This document shows positions 45,649 through 55,100 of a DNA stretch of 64,000 nucleotides, one piece after another (position 1 is the first letter of the stretch; every line of letters starts with the position of its first letter). Source of the stretch: Williamsia muralis (GTDB lineage: Bacteria; Actinomycetota; Actinomycetes; Mycobacteriales; Mycobacteriaceae). Below the pieces are notes generated by a model. That model worked only from the letters and a program-made list of their open reading frames with translations. It searched no databases and was not told where the DNA came from. Position numbers and translations under genes: made by a program. The stretch lies in the NCBI RefSeq assembly GCF_002735905.1, contig NZ_PEBD01000010.1, positions 496,001-560,000 on the forward strand, read 5' to 3'.

Positions 45649-46378
45649 GCAGGGTCCACACCCCGACCGAAGTGGGGGACACGGCGCGGTCGCCGAACCG
45701 CCGAGGCTCATGGTCGAGGCGACCGACCTGGTGCGCGAGTATCAGATGGGCAAGCAGAAGGTGCGCGCCCTCGACGGGCTGAACCTCACCCTCGAAGGCC
45801 GTCGTTTCGTGTCCATTGTCGGCCCCTCCGGTGCGGGCAAGAGCACCTTGCTGCACGTCCTGGGGGCGCTGGACGTACCCGACTCGGGAAAGATCGTGGT
45901 GGACGGTCTTGATCTCGCGGCCCTGTCCGAGGTCGAGCAATCCGAGTTCCGGCGGCATCGGGTCGGCTTCATCTTCCAGTTCTTCAACCTGATCCCCACC
46001 ATGTCGGCGTGGGAGAACGTCGCGCTGCCAAGGCTTCTCGATGGGCGGTCACTGCGATCGGCGAAGGCCGAATCGATCGCGCTGCTGGACCGGGTCGGTC
46101 TGGGCGACAGGGCCAAGCATCGTCCGTCGGAGTTGTCGGGCGGGCAGATGCAACGCGTCGCCATCGCGCGGTCGCTGATCATGAGCCCGCGCATCGTGCT
46201 GGCCGACGAACCGACCGGCAACCTCGACTCCCACACGGGCGAATCGATTCTCCAACTGCTGACCGAGGTGGCCCACGAAGGGGATGGGCGCCTGGTGGTG
46301 ATGGTGACCCACGACAACAAGGCCGCGGCGCACGCCGACCAGACGATCACGGTTCGCGACGGAAAGATCGAGGAGTGA
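45614..46378 (+). CDS. ABC transporter ATPase, LolD/MacB type
   Basis: This 254-residue ATPase has Walker [10 protein letters not shown], the signature LSGGQMQR, Walker [13 protein letters not shown] and the switch His in MVTHDNKAA. The [20 protein letters not shown] region is typical of the LolD/FtsE/MacB group, which works with FtsX-like permeases rather than as a nutrient importer. ATG 45614 overlaps the upstream gene by 35 bases; GTG 45641 is an alternative start. The stop overlaps the permease start (GTGA). Possible roles are lipoprotein handling or drug and peptide efflux. Confidence 0.9.
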   Translation: MSSSPPDSGVSEQGPHPDRSGGHGAVAEPPRLMVEATDLVREYQMGKQKVRALDGLNLTLEGRRFVSIVGPSGAGKSTLLHVLGALDVPDSGKIVVDGLDLAALSEVEQSEFRRHRVGFIFQFFNLIPTMSAWENVALPRLLDGRSLRSAKAESIALLDRVGLGDRAKHRPSELSGGQMQRVAIARSLIMSPRIVLADEPTGNLDSHTGESILQLLTEVAHEGDGRLVVMVTHDNKAAAHADQTITVRDGKIEE

Positions 46379-48915
46379 GCCGTCTCCCGCTAGTGGGTTC
46401 GCTGCTCGCCGGGGCCACTCGTGTCCGGGTCGTCAATCTTCGTGAGCTGCTGGGGCACCGGCTGCGGGTGATCACCTCTCTGATGGTGATCGTCGTCGCC
46501 GCCACACTGATGGTCGCGGTGCTCGGAACCTACGGTTCGTTGACCTCGTCGGTGCAGAAGCTCAGCGCCACCATCTCCGGTACCGCCGACCTCGAGGTCG
46601 CGGGCATCGTCGACTCCGGTGTCGACGACCAACTGGCGGGGGAGATCCGCCGCGATGCCCCGGCGGCCAGAAGTGTTGTCCCACTGGTCAACAGCTCGGT
46701 GTTCATCGACGGCAACCGAACCACTGTGCTGGGCAGCGACAACAACATCACCGCGCTCAGCGGCGATCTGCGTGACGCCGTGCAGGGCGCCGCGACCAGC
46801 GAGGGCACCGACCTCACCACCTTGATGTCGGGTATCAGTGTCGGCAAGGGCACCGGACTGCAGAAGGGTCAGGAGGTGACGATCAACGGGGTGGACACCA
46901 CCGTCACCATGGTGATCGACGCGCCCGAGGCCCAGACCATCAACGGCGGACGTTTCGTCTTCGCGTATCTCGGCCTGGCACAACAGATCACCGACCACGA
47001 GGGCCGCGTGGACTCGATCCTCGTGACCAAGGAGCCGGGCGCCACCACGGACGAGTTACGTGATCAGCTGAAGGGAGTCGTCGACGGGCGCGCGGTGGTG
47101 GTCGATCCCGACTTCCGGGCAAAACAGGCCGAGACCGCGGCCTCGGTCACGCGCGATTCCACCCTGCTGGTCTCGCTGATCTCCTTGGTCATCGCCGGGT
47201 TCCTGGTGTTCAACACGATGAACATGGCTGTGGCATCGCGTCGTTCATCCATTGCGATGATCCGCGCGCTGGGCGGGCGGCGTGGACCACTTGTCGCCGA
47301 CCTCATCGGAGAAGCCGCGCTCTTCGGGTTGGTCGGAGGCCTGATCGGTGTGCCGATCGGGATCCTGGCGGGACGATGGGCCATCGGCCAATTGCCCGAC
47401 GTGCTGTCGTCGTACGGTGCGACCGTCGAGTTCTCGCTGCCCGGGTACGCGGCGCCCGCAGCCGTCGTGGCCTGTGTGCTCGCCTGCTGTGCGGCAAGTG
47501 TTCTGGCGGCGCGGTCGGTGTTCACGGTGTCGCCGATCGAGGCGATGTCGAGCAGTGTTGCGGCCGACCAGCAGTCGGGCCGCGGCATTGCCGCGAAGAT
47601 CTGCGCGGTACTGGGTGTGGTGCTCATCGTCGCCGGGTGGCTGATGTCCGACGAGATCCAGGGCCGGGCCGTGGTCACGGCCGGAATCGTCTTCTGTGTC
47701 GGAATGCTGTTGGTCTGTTACGCACTCACGCCGCCGCTGGTGGCGGCGGTGACCTGGCTGGCCGGCCGGTTCGGTGGGCCGGGCAAGCTCAGTGCGGTCA
47801 ACACCGAACGTGCGCCGCGCCGCGCCTGGGCCACGTTGATGACGGTTGCGGTGGCGATCACCGTGGGGCTGTGCACCTCTGGCGTGATGAACAACCTGGT
47901 GTCGTCGATCACCGGATCGCTCAGCGGGCTCGCCGACCCGGACTTCTACGTGTCGTCGCAGGAGAAGTCGTCCATTCCCGATGGCCCGGTCATCGATCCA
48001 GCGGTCGCCGAGGCGGTGGCTGCGGTGCCCGGAGTCGAGCGGGTGGTCCGAGGTCAGTGGGCCGCGGTCAATGTCGGTGAGTCGCGAGTGTTGTTGCAGG
48101 GCTTGGAACCCGAGACGAGTGCACCATTCGTCCGCAAGGCTCGCCCGGAGGTCATCCAGGAGGTGCTGGCCGGACGTGGGATGGTCATGTCGCACACGTT
48201 GGCCCGGAACCTCGATGTCGACGCCGGGGACACCGTGGAGATCGCATCGCCGACGGGTTTCCACCGACTGCCGGTGCTGCAGCTCGTCGACTACGTCAGC
48301 ATCAACTCCGGCACCGCGGCGATATCGTCGGACTTGTTGTCGCAGTGGTTCAATCGACCCGGGGCGACGTTCTTGCAGGTCGATCTCGAGCCCGGCGTCG
48401 ACCGGGAGCAGGTGCGTCCGCTGATCGAGGCGGCGGCCGACGGGGCCACGTCGATGCCCATGAACGTCTACACCGGCCAGGAAGGTCTCGACGCCACGAA
48501 GGCGTCCGTCGAACAGTCCGGAGCGTTCGCGATCGCCATCCAGTGGATCGTCGCGGTGGTTGCCGCGGTCGCCTTGCTGAACACCCTGCTGCTGTCGGTG
48601 ATCGAGCGCAAACGTGAGCTCGGGGTGCTGCGCGCAATGGGAGCCTCGCGGCGTTTCGTCCGCCGCATGGTGTTGGCCGAGGCGGCTGCGGTCGCTGCTG
48701 TGGGGTCGCTGCTGGGTGTGGTGATGGGCACCGCTCTGCACGTGGTGGGCAACAAGATCCTCACCGAGACCACCTCGGTCCAGGTGCAGTATTCGCCGCA
48801 GATCGTGATCGGCATCTACGTGGTGGTCGCGTTTGTGCTGTGTTTCGCCGGAGCCTTCTTCCCCGCCGCCCGCGCCGGCCGCATGAACATCAGCGAAGCC
48901 ATCCTCACCGAGTAG
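46375..48915 (+). CDS. FtsX-like ABC permease with two FtsX domains
   Basis: This 846-residue membrane protein has an N-terminal membrane segment, an extracytoplasmic domain of about 220 residues, then three segments (around 260-390) with FtsX-type LGGRRGPLVADLIGEAALFG. A second extracytoplasmic domain and a C-terminal membrane group follow, containing LGVLRAMGASRRFVRRMV, the FtsX signature. Such large permeases pair with LolD-type ATPases as mechanotransmitters. The GTG start overlaps the ATPase stop by 4 bases. A 51-bp repeat begins 15 bases after its stop. The substrate is unknown. Confidence 0.88.
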   Translation: MSRLPLVGSLLAGATRVRVVNLRELLGHRLRVITSLMVIVVAATLMVAVLGTYGSLTSSVQKLSATISGTADLEVAGIVDSGVDDQLAGEIRRDAPAARSVVPLVNSSVFIDGNRTTVLGSDNNITALSGDLRDAVQGAATSEGTDLTTLMSGISVGKGTGLQKGQEVTINGVDTTVTMVIDAPEAQTINGGRFVFAYLGLAQQITDHEGRVDSILVTKEPGATTDELRDQLKGVVDGRAVVVDPDFRAKQAETAASVTRDSTLLVSLISLVIAGFLVFNTMNMAVASRRSSIAMIRALGGRRGPLVADLIGEAALFGLVGGLIGVPIGILAGRWAIGQLPDVLSSYGATVEFSLPGYAAPAAVVACVLACCAASVLAARSVFTVSPIEAMSSSVAADQQSGRGIAAKICAVLGVVLIVAGWLMSDEIQGRAVVTAGIVFCVGMLLVCYALTPPLVAAVTWLAGRFGGPGKLSAVNTERAPRRAWATLMTVAVAITVGLCTSGVMNNLVSSITGSLSGLADPDFYVSSQEKSSIPDGPVIDPAVAEAVAAVPGVERVVRGQWAAVNVGESRVLLQGLEPETSAPFVRKARPEVIQEVLAGRGMVMSHTLARNLDVDAGDTVEIASPTGFHRLPVLQLVDYVSINSGTAAISSDLLSQWFNRPGATFLQVDLEPGVDREQVRPLIEAAADGATSMPMNVYTGQEGLDATKASVEQSGAFAIAIQWIVAVVAAVALLNTLLLSVIERKRELGVLRAMGASRRFVRRMVLAEAAAVAAVGSLLGVVMGTALHVVGNKILTETTSVQVQYSPQIVIGIYVVVAFVLCFAGAFFPAARAGRMNISEAILTE

Positions 48916-48929
48916 CCCCTCCCCGATCT

Positions 48930-48980
48930 TGGTGGGTTCGGGTGAGCGTTTCCCCAGGTCAGCCTCGCCCGTTCCCACCA
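48930..48980. repeat. 51-bp palindromic repeat family, copy B
   Basis: TGGTGGGTTCGGG (48930-48942) and CCCGTTCCCACCA (48968-48980) bound a 51-base element with CAGGTCAGCCTCGCC inside. It is about 78 per cent identical to copy D when aligned by eye, and its interior matches the reverse complement of copy C. It lies 15 bases after the FtsX-like gene and 75 bases before the DUF559 gene start. Confidence 0.75.
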
Positions 48981-49055
48981 CTTCGGGGTGTCGGGGCTGT
49001 GGATAACCCTTGCTGACACGAGATTCTCGTGCGTCGGTCTGTGCAGACTTTCCAC

Positions 49056-49904
49056 ATGGGGGAATTACCGACCGGACCGGCGCGCGTGACGGACCTGCTG
49101 GCCGTGATGTCGCGGCATGAACTTCGCCTTGATTATCGCAGTGTCGCGCGGGGCGTGTGGCTTCGAAACGACCAGCCGTTGACGTTTCGAACGCACTCGA
49201 TCGCGGCCGGCATGGTGCACGAGGACGCCGTGTTGTGCGGTTGGTCAGCAGCCGACTTCTGGGGCAATCCCTTCCGCCCGGACTGCGCGCAGCCCGAGAT
49301 TACGGCGCCGATCGAGGGCAACCGGCGCTATGACGGAATCTGTGTCCGCAGAGTGCAGATCGACCACGATGACATCGTTGACATCGATGGCGTCCGACTC
49401 ACCTCGCTTGCCCGCACAGGGATCGACCTCGGGCGATTCAACTCTCGGGAGGATGCCGTAGCGGCTTTGGATGGCATGGTTCGTCTGAGGCCGACAATGC
49501 TCGATGAGATAAGAGTCGAACTCAAGCGGTGGGAGAACCACTGGGGAATCGGGAAGGCCATCACCGCACTGCGCCTTGTGAACCCGCTCGCGGAATCACC
49601 GTGGGAGACGCGCCTTCGGCTGATCCTGTGTGACGAGTGTTTGGACGGGTTCGTCCTGCAGCATGAGGTGATGGGCGGCAGGTACCGCCTCGACATCGCC
49701 TGGCCGGGCCTCAAGGTCGCGGTCGAATACGACGGAGCTCATCACCGTGAGAGTGAACAGCACGCACGAGACCTGGAGCGATGGAACCGGCTACGAGCAG
49801 CGGGGTGGTTGGTCATCGCGGTCACAGCCCGCAACATCACGGCCGGTCGCGCTGAGTTCGTCATTCAGCTCCGGGCCGCACTCGCCGCACGCGGCCGGTC
49901 GTAG
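49056..49904 (+). CDS. DUF559 (VSR-like nuclease fold) protein with AbiEi-like N-terminus
   Basis: This 282-residue protein has an N-terminal winged-helix-like part (RVTDLLAVMSRHELRLDYRSVARGVWLR, then CGWSAADFWG) that resembles the AbiEi antitoxin/regulator group. The C-terminal DUF559 domain is related to very-short-patch-repair endonucleases. The nuclease-type residues are visible: Glu in SPWETRLR, Asp in YRLDIAWPG, and VAVEYDGAHHR. The function of DUF559 proteins in actinobacteria is not established. ATG 49056 is used; GTG 49029 would add nine residues. Copies B and C of the palindromic repeat lie on either side in opposite orientation, with C starting 8 bases after the stop. Confidence 0.8.
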   Translation: MGELPTGPARVTDLLAVMSRHELRLDYRSVARGVWLRNDQPLTFRTHSIAAGMVHEDAVLCGWSAADFWGNPFRPDCAQPEITAPIEGNRRYDGICVRRVQIDHDDIVDIDGVRLTSLARTGIDLGRFNSREDAVAALDGMVRLRPTMLDEIRVELKRWENHWGIGKAITALRLVNPLAESPWETRLRLILCDECLDGFVLQHEVMGGRYRLDIAWPGLKVAVEYDGAHHRESEQHARDLERWNRLRAAGWLVIAVTARNITAGRAEFVIQLRAALAARGRS

Positions 49905-49911
49905 CCGAAAG

Positions 49912-49962
49912 TGGTGGGAAATGGTGATCGTGACCTGGGCTTTTCTGCACCCAAACCCACCA
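49912..49962. repeat. 51-bp palindromic repeat family, copy C (inverted relative to B)
   Basis: TGGTGGG (49912-49918) and CCCACCA (49956-49962) bound a 51-base element. Its reverse complement begins TGGTGGGTTTGGGTG and has CCCAGGTCA at the same offset as copy B. The right flank AAATCGGAGGGCGGGG resembles the right flank of copy D and the reversed left flank of copy B. It lies 8 bases after the DUF559 stop. Confidence 0.7.
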
Positions 49963-49999
49963 AAATCGGAGGGCGGGGCGGTTCTGGTGTCAATAAATG

Positions 50000-50033
50000 T
50001 TGACAGTCACGCCTTGTCAGGATAACTTGACAA
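50000..50033 (+). promoter_or_regulatory. Leaderless promoter with palindromic operator for the HTH/Clp-N operon
   Basis: TTGACA (50000-50005), 17 bases, TAACTT (50023-50028), 7 bases and GTG 50036 make a near-ideal leaderless promoter. TTGTCA (50014-50019) and TGACAA (50028-50033) are perfect arms of an inverted repeat with an 8-base spacer that covers the -10. TGACA (50001-50005) pairs with TGTCA (50015-50019) in a second, overlapping repeat. Confidence 0.7.
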
Positions 50034-50035
50034 TC

Positions 50036-50251
50036 GTGCAGGAGAACCAAGACGAAATCACCACAGCAGTTGCAGATCGCGATCCGGCCAAAGGGCTGGC
50101 AGCGGTGCGAGCGCTGCGCACGTTGGCGGACCGGCTCGAAGACGTCCAGGTCGCCAACGCCCGCCAACAAGGGTGGAGCTGGCAAGCGATTGCCGACGTA
50201 CTCCAGGTGAGCCGCCAGGCTGTACACCAAAAACACTTTCGCGGCGAGTAA
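50036..50251 (+). CDS. Small helix-turn-helix protein paired with a Clp-N protein
   Basis: This 71-residue protein has a C-terminal helix-turn-helix (QQGWSWQAIADVLQVSRQAVHQKHF) preceded by a helix. It is the first gene of a two-gene unit with the Clp N-domain gene 32 bases downstream, a pair often seen in actinobacteria. GTG 50036 is favoured because it lies 7 bases after the TAACTT -10 element with no leader. The palindrome over the promoter suggests that it represses its own operon. Confidence 0.8.
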   Translation: MQENQDEITTAVADRDPAKGLAAVRALRTLADRLEDVQVANARQQGWSWQAIADVLQVSRQAVHQKHFRGE

Positions 50252-50283
50252 GAGTCAGCCGCTGCATCAGAGAGCGAGACAAC

Positions 50284-51126
50284 ATGCTTCACCAATTCAC
50301 ACGTGACAACAGGACAACCCTGGCTTTTGCGTATCAGGAGGCCGCCGACCTCGGGCACACCACACTCGGCAACGACCACCTCATCCTCGGAATGCTCTGC
50401 AATGCACGGCTTTCCGCCTTCAGTATCCTCGGTGAGCAGGGCTTGAACCTGCCACAGGCACGCGAGGTGGTCCGGGCCCATCATGAGGCCAACGCCGCTG
50501 ACTCCGATCCCGACAAGGACCGGATCGACGAAGATCGCGACGCCCTTGCTGCCATCGGCATCGACCTCGACAAGGTGCGCGAAGCGGTCAAAGGCGCCTT
50601 CGGAGACGACATCACCGACAACTGGGGCAAACGCCGCGGAGGCCGGGGACGGCCGGGTGGACCCGAACGTGCCGAGCGCTCAGAACGCGGCCCGCACGGT
50701 CGTCGACACGGCGGCCCCCGTGGCCGACGCGGCGAGGGCGGTCCCTGGGTGCGCCCCGACGTCGACGGCCCGTGGGTGCGACCGGACGGGGACGGGCCCT
50801 TCATCGGGGAGCGCGGACCGTGGCGGGGCGGACCCGGACACGGCGGCCCGGGCCATGACGTACCGGGTCATGACGGACCAGGCGAGGCCGGCCGTGGCAG
50901 GCGCGGACCGCGTGGCCGCGCTCGCCGACCACAGTTCTCGAAAGACGCCAAGTCCGCGATCACCCATGCTGGCGTCATCGCCCGAGAGGCGAACCGCGAC
51001 ATCACGGCCGAGGACGTACTGCTGGGCATCCTCGCGACCGGCGACGCCGCATCCACCGCGTTGATCGAGTCGACAACCACGGTCGAGGCCTTGCGGTCCG
51101 CACTGCAGCCGGCCGACGCCACATAG
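50284..51126 (+). CDS. Clp N-terminal domain protein with Gly/Arg/Pro-rich linker and no ATPase
   Basis: This 280-residue protein has an N-terminal Clp-N repeat (TTLAFAYQEAADLGHTTLGNDHLILGML) and a second, C-terminal Clp-N repeat (SAITHAGVIAREANRDITAEDVLLGIL). A linker of about 100 residues, rich in Gly, Arg, Pro, Asp and His (GGPGHGGPGHD), separates them. No AAA+ module is present, so it is not a chaperone itself; it may act as an adaptor or decoy for ClpC-type substrates. Co-transcription with the small HTH gene suggests induction under proteotoxic stress. Copy D of the 51-bp repeat begins 8 bases after its stop. Confidence 0.82.
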   Translation: MLHQFTRDNRTTLAFAYQEAADLGHTTLGNDHLILGMLCNARLSAFSILGEQGLNLPQAREVVRAHHEANAADSDPDKDRIDEDRDALAAIGIDLDKVREAVKGAFGDDITDNWGKRRGGRGRPGGPERAERSERGPHGRRHGGPRGRRGEGGPWVRPDVDGPWVRPDGDGPFIGERGPWRGGPGHGGPGHDVPGHDGPGEAGRGRRGPRGRARRPQFSKDAKSAITHAGVIAREANRDITAEDVLLGILATGDAASTALIESTTTVEALRSALQPADAT

Positions 51127-51133
51127 CCGATGT

Positions 51134-51184
51134 AGGTGGGTTCGGGCGTGCAAAACCGCAGGTCAGCCTCGCCTGAACCCACCA
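51134..51184. repeat. 51-bp palindromic repeat family, copy D
   Basis: AGGTGGGTTCGGG (51134-51146) and CCTGAACCCACCA (51172-51184) bound the element, which shares GGTGGGTTCGGG and CAGGTCAGCCTCGCC with copy B at the same offsets. The stem is long and nearly perfect (AGGTGGGTTC with GAACCCACC). It lies in the 74-base gap between the convergent Clp-N and menA genes, so it could also end both transcripts. Confidence 0.75.
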
Positions 51185-51200
51185 AAACCGGAGGCCGGGG

Positions 51201-52070
51201 TCAGCCGATCAGCAGGCCGGCCGCGGTCCCGATGGACCACAAGAGCATTGCCAACCCGGTCAGTGCGAGGGCGGGTATCAGCGCCGGACCCCCGGCGCCG
51301 GCCCGGACGGGTGCGTTGGCCTTGACGGCCAGCGGCGCGGCGACCAGTCCGAGCAACGCCCAGGGGGTCGCGGCGATGAGCACCAGCGAGATCACCGACG
51401 GAATGACAACGAGGACGGTATGGAACACCCGCGTGCGTTTGTCACCGAGACGAACCGCGAGGGTGTTCTTGCCCGACACCGTGTCGGTGGGGATGTCGCG
51501 GAGATTGTTGGCGACGAGAACGCCACTGGAGTAACACCCGACCGCGATCGCGCAGAGAAGACCCACCCAGTCGACCGACTCGGCCTGCACGAACTGCGTA
51601 CCGAGCACTGCGACCAGGCCGAAGAACACGAACACCGCGACCTCACCGAAGCCGCTGTAGCCGTACGGATTACGGCCACCGGTGTAGTACCAAGCCGCTG
51701 CGATGCAGGCGAGCCCGATCAGGATGAGCCACCAGGCACTGGCGAGGGCGAGTGCCAGACCGGCGACACCCGCGAGCGCAAATGCCGCGATTGCCGCGGT
51801 CTTCACCGACTTCGGGCTCGCCGCTTTCGACCCCACGAGCCGCATCGGGCCCACGCGGTCGTCGTCGGTGCCGCGAATGCCGTCGGAATAGTCGTTGGCG
51901 AAGTTCACCCCGATGATCAACGCCACCGACACCACGAGCGCGAGCGCGGCCTTCCACCAGATGATGTGGTCGAGCCAGCCGGCGGCTCCGGTGCCGGCGA
52001 TCACCGGTGCGATCGCGTTCGGGAAGGTGCGGGGTCTGGCTCCTTCGAACCATTGCGCTGCGGTAGCCAT
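51201..52070 (-). CDS. menA: 1,4-dihydroxy-2-naphthoate polyprenyltransferase
   Basis: This 289-residue UbiA-superfamily membrane prenyltransferase attaches the polyprenyl chain to 1,4-dihydroxy-2-naphthoate in menaquinone synthesis. The first Asp-rich motif is [19 protein letters not shown] and the second is [22 protein letters not shown], which together bind the prenyl diphosphate with Mg2+. There are about eight membrane segments. ATG 52070 begins the conserved [15 protein letters not shown]. menE of the same pathway lies at 60843, as in M. tuberculosis. The next gene on the other side is a divergent SARP-type regulator. Confidence 0.95.
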   Translation of the reverse strand: MATAAQWFEGARPRTFPNAIAPVIAGTGAAGWLDHIIWWKAALALVVSVALIIGVNFANDYSDGIRGTDDDRVGPMRLVGSKAASPKSVKTAAIAAFALAGVAGLALALASAWWLILIGLACIAAAWYYTGGRNPYGYSGFGEVAVFVFFGLVAVLGTQFVQAESVDWVGLLCAIAVGCYSSGVLVANNLRDIPTDTVSGKNTLAVRLGDKRTRVFHTVLVVIPSVISLVLIAATPWALLGLVAAPLAVKANAPVRAGAGGPALIPALALTGLAMLLWSIGTAAGLLIG

Positions 52071-52183
52071 GAGAGCATCCTTGCGCACGGGCTCGACCCC
52101 GGTGTCCGCCGGACCCACTAGTGTGTAAGAAGCGACCCCGACCTGCAGGTTTGCCGTCGATCTGTTCATCATCAGCGAGGAAT

Positions 52184-55100
52184 GTGTTGTCAGTGACAGT
52201 AGCGCCGATCATCGGACTGCTGGGACCGGTGGCTGTTGCGGATGAAAACGGACAAATGCGACCGGTGCAAGGCATTCGCGCCCGGCGGTTGCTGACGGTG
52301 CTCGCGCTGATGCCCGGAACCCACCGATCGCAGTCGGCATTGATCGACGGGGTGTGGGGCGACAACTTGCCTCGGTCGCCGCAGTCGGCTCTCCACACGC
52401 AGATCTCCAGGCTTCGACCACAACTTCCCGACGGTGCCATCGAGGTCGGGCCGAGAGGCTATCGCCTCACGTTCTCCGCCGACGCAGTCGATGTGTTCGC
52501 CGCCAGATCTCTCGTCGCCGAAGGGTCGACCCAGGCGCTCGACACCGCGGCGGCACTGTGGCGCGGGGATCCGGGCGAAGACCTCGGTGACGATGACCTG
52601 GCCCGCACCCTCCGCCAGACCGCTGACCGCGTCCACGACGACATCGTTGCCCATCGATCACGTAAAGCCCTGGAAGACGGCGACTTCGAGCTGGCGCGCT
52701 CGCTCGCCCAGCAACGATGCGACGCCGATCCACTCGATGAGTCCTCACACACCACCGTGATCCGCGCGCTGGCGGCACTGGGTCGCGATGCAGAGGCTCT
52801 CGCCGTGTTCGCCCGCATCCGGCGCTCACTGTCCGCCGAATTGGGCGCTGACCCCGGGCCGGAACTCGCGGCGTTGCATCAGCAACTGGTGAGCCGACAG
52901 GGAACCGCGCCGTCGCCCACACGTCGCGCGGCCCCCGTCAAGGCGGTGGGATTGTCAGCCGAACCGAACGAATTGTTCGGCCGCGCCGCCGACGTCGCGC
53001 GGATCTGCCGGCTGTTCGAGACCTCGCGCATGGTCACCGTGCAGGGACCAGGAGGCGCGGGAAAGACGCGTATTGCCAACAAGATCGGGCATATCGTCTC
53101 CGACGACGGTGCCCGTGTCTTCTTCGTCGAATTGGCGTCTGTCCGCGGTGACGACGACGTGCTGGCCGCGGTCGCAGGCACTCTTGGCGTCGGCGAATCC
53201 GACGTTGGTCCAGGCGGTCGGCCGCGGTTGGCGTACTCAGATCTGCGTGCGCGGCTCGCCGACGCCCTGACCGCGGACACTCTGGTCATCCTCGACAACT
53301 GTGAGCACGTCGTCGATGCCGCGGCGCGCATTGCGAGCGAGTTGATCGCGGCAGCAGACGGGGTACGGATCCTGGCGACCAGCAGATCGCCGTTGCGGGT
53401 CAGCAGTGAGGTCGTCCATCAGCTCCCGACCCTCGATGTCGGCGAGAAGGGCTCGGCAGCAACGGATCTGTTCGTCGCCCGCGCGCATGCGATCCGCCCG
53501 GATGTGGCGATCGACCTCGGTGAGGTCGCGGCGCTCTGCCGGGCGCTGGACGGTCTGCCGCTGGCAATCGAACTGGCCGCCGCCAGGGTCAGGACGATGA
53601 CCGTCGGCGAGATCTCCCAGAGATTGACCGACCGCTTTGCGCTGTTGAGTGCGGGTAGCCGCTCGTCGCCAGTGCGACATCGCACCTTGCATGCGGTGAT
53701 CGAGTGGAGCTGGGAACTGCTCGACCGCGCGGCGCAGGTCGCTCTGCGTCGGCTGTGCCGGTTCCCTGGTGGTTTCTCGCGGGAAGCGGCCTCGGAACTG
53801 GTGGGAGCAGGCGGTTTCGAGCTCGACGACGTTCTCGATGCGCTTGTGGATCAATCCCTGCTGCACGTGGTGGAGAACGGCGGGGTTCGTTATCGCATGC
53901 TCGAGACCGTCCGGGAGTTCGGCGAAGAACAGATCGCCGCGGCCGGCGAAGAGGCGCAGGTCAATTCGGCGATCGCTCGCTGGGCCCGAAAGTTTTCCGA
54001 AGACGTGCGGGAGCCGTTTGAGAACGGGCGGCAACCGGTGGCGTTGAAGGCGATCGCTGCTGAGGCCGACAATCTGGTGTGGGTGCTGCGTCGCTGCATG
54101 GAACCTGACCCACTTCACCGCCCCGATGCCGCGGAATTGACAGTTGTGACCTGCTTTCCCGTGCTCGCCGGTTATTGGGCCATCCGTGGTCTGCACGCCG
54201 AGGTGATGATGTGGGGTCCGCGCGTGGTCGCGTCCCTGCCCGCCGAGACGCCCGCGGCGATCGCGGCGATGTCCGACTTCGAGCGCGAGAACCGCCAGGC
54301 CACTTACATTCTCGCGGCAGCGCATCTGCTGATGTCCCGACATCTGAGGTCGCTTGCTGTCGCGCGGACTCGACTTCGGCGACTTCTCGAACCCCAGTTG
54401 TCGAACCTTCGACCGATGGACTTCGCGTCGGCGATCGCAACCTCGTACCACCCGTTGTCCGCGTTGCGGCTGTTGGTCGTCGCGCGGGACAGTCCCAACC
54501 CGCGTGTGCAGATGCTGGCGGCGGTGTTGCGGGTGAACGTCCGGGAGAACGTGGGTGACCGCGCGGGCGCCATGCGCGACGCTGTCGAGAACCTGGCCCT
54601 CACCGAAGAGCGGAACGACCTGTGGATGGCCGCGGCGTCCAGGATGGAGATCGGAAGTCTCTACGGTCAGGTCGGTGACTTCGACGCGGCGCTCGAAAGT
54701 TATTTCAAGGCAATTCATCTGCTGAACGAGATCGGGTCCGAGCAGGACAGTATGCAGGCGCGAGGGTATGTGGTGGCCGCCCTGATCGGATCTGGCCGGA
54801 TCGACGACGCCCGGGCGGAGTTCGCCGACCTCTCCGACGGCTGGCAGCCCACTGACCCCGACCCGCAACTGCATCCGGAGGTCTCTGCCGGCATCCTCAT
54901 CGCCGCGGCCGAGCTCGAGGTCTACGACCACAGAACCGACTCGGCGGCGAACCTGTACGAGCGCGCGGTTCGGTTGTTGCTGCGCGAACATCCCATGCCG
55001 GCGCAGGACCCGTTTGTTGCCATGATCATCAGTACGGCTGTGTGTGGCATGGCGGTCAACGGCGCCGTCGACCGCGCCACCCCGTACCTTGCCGATCTCG

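Noticed and set aside
35839-51184. Calling the four palindromes simple intrinsic terminators
   Set aside because: Their hairpins could end transcription, but the shared length and interior sequence go beyond what a terminator needs, so they are listed as a repeat family.
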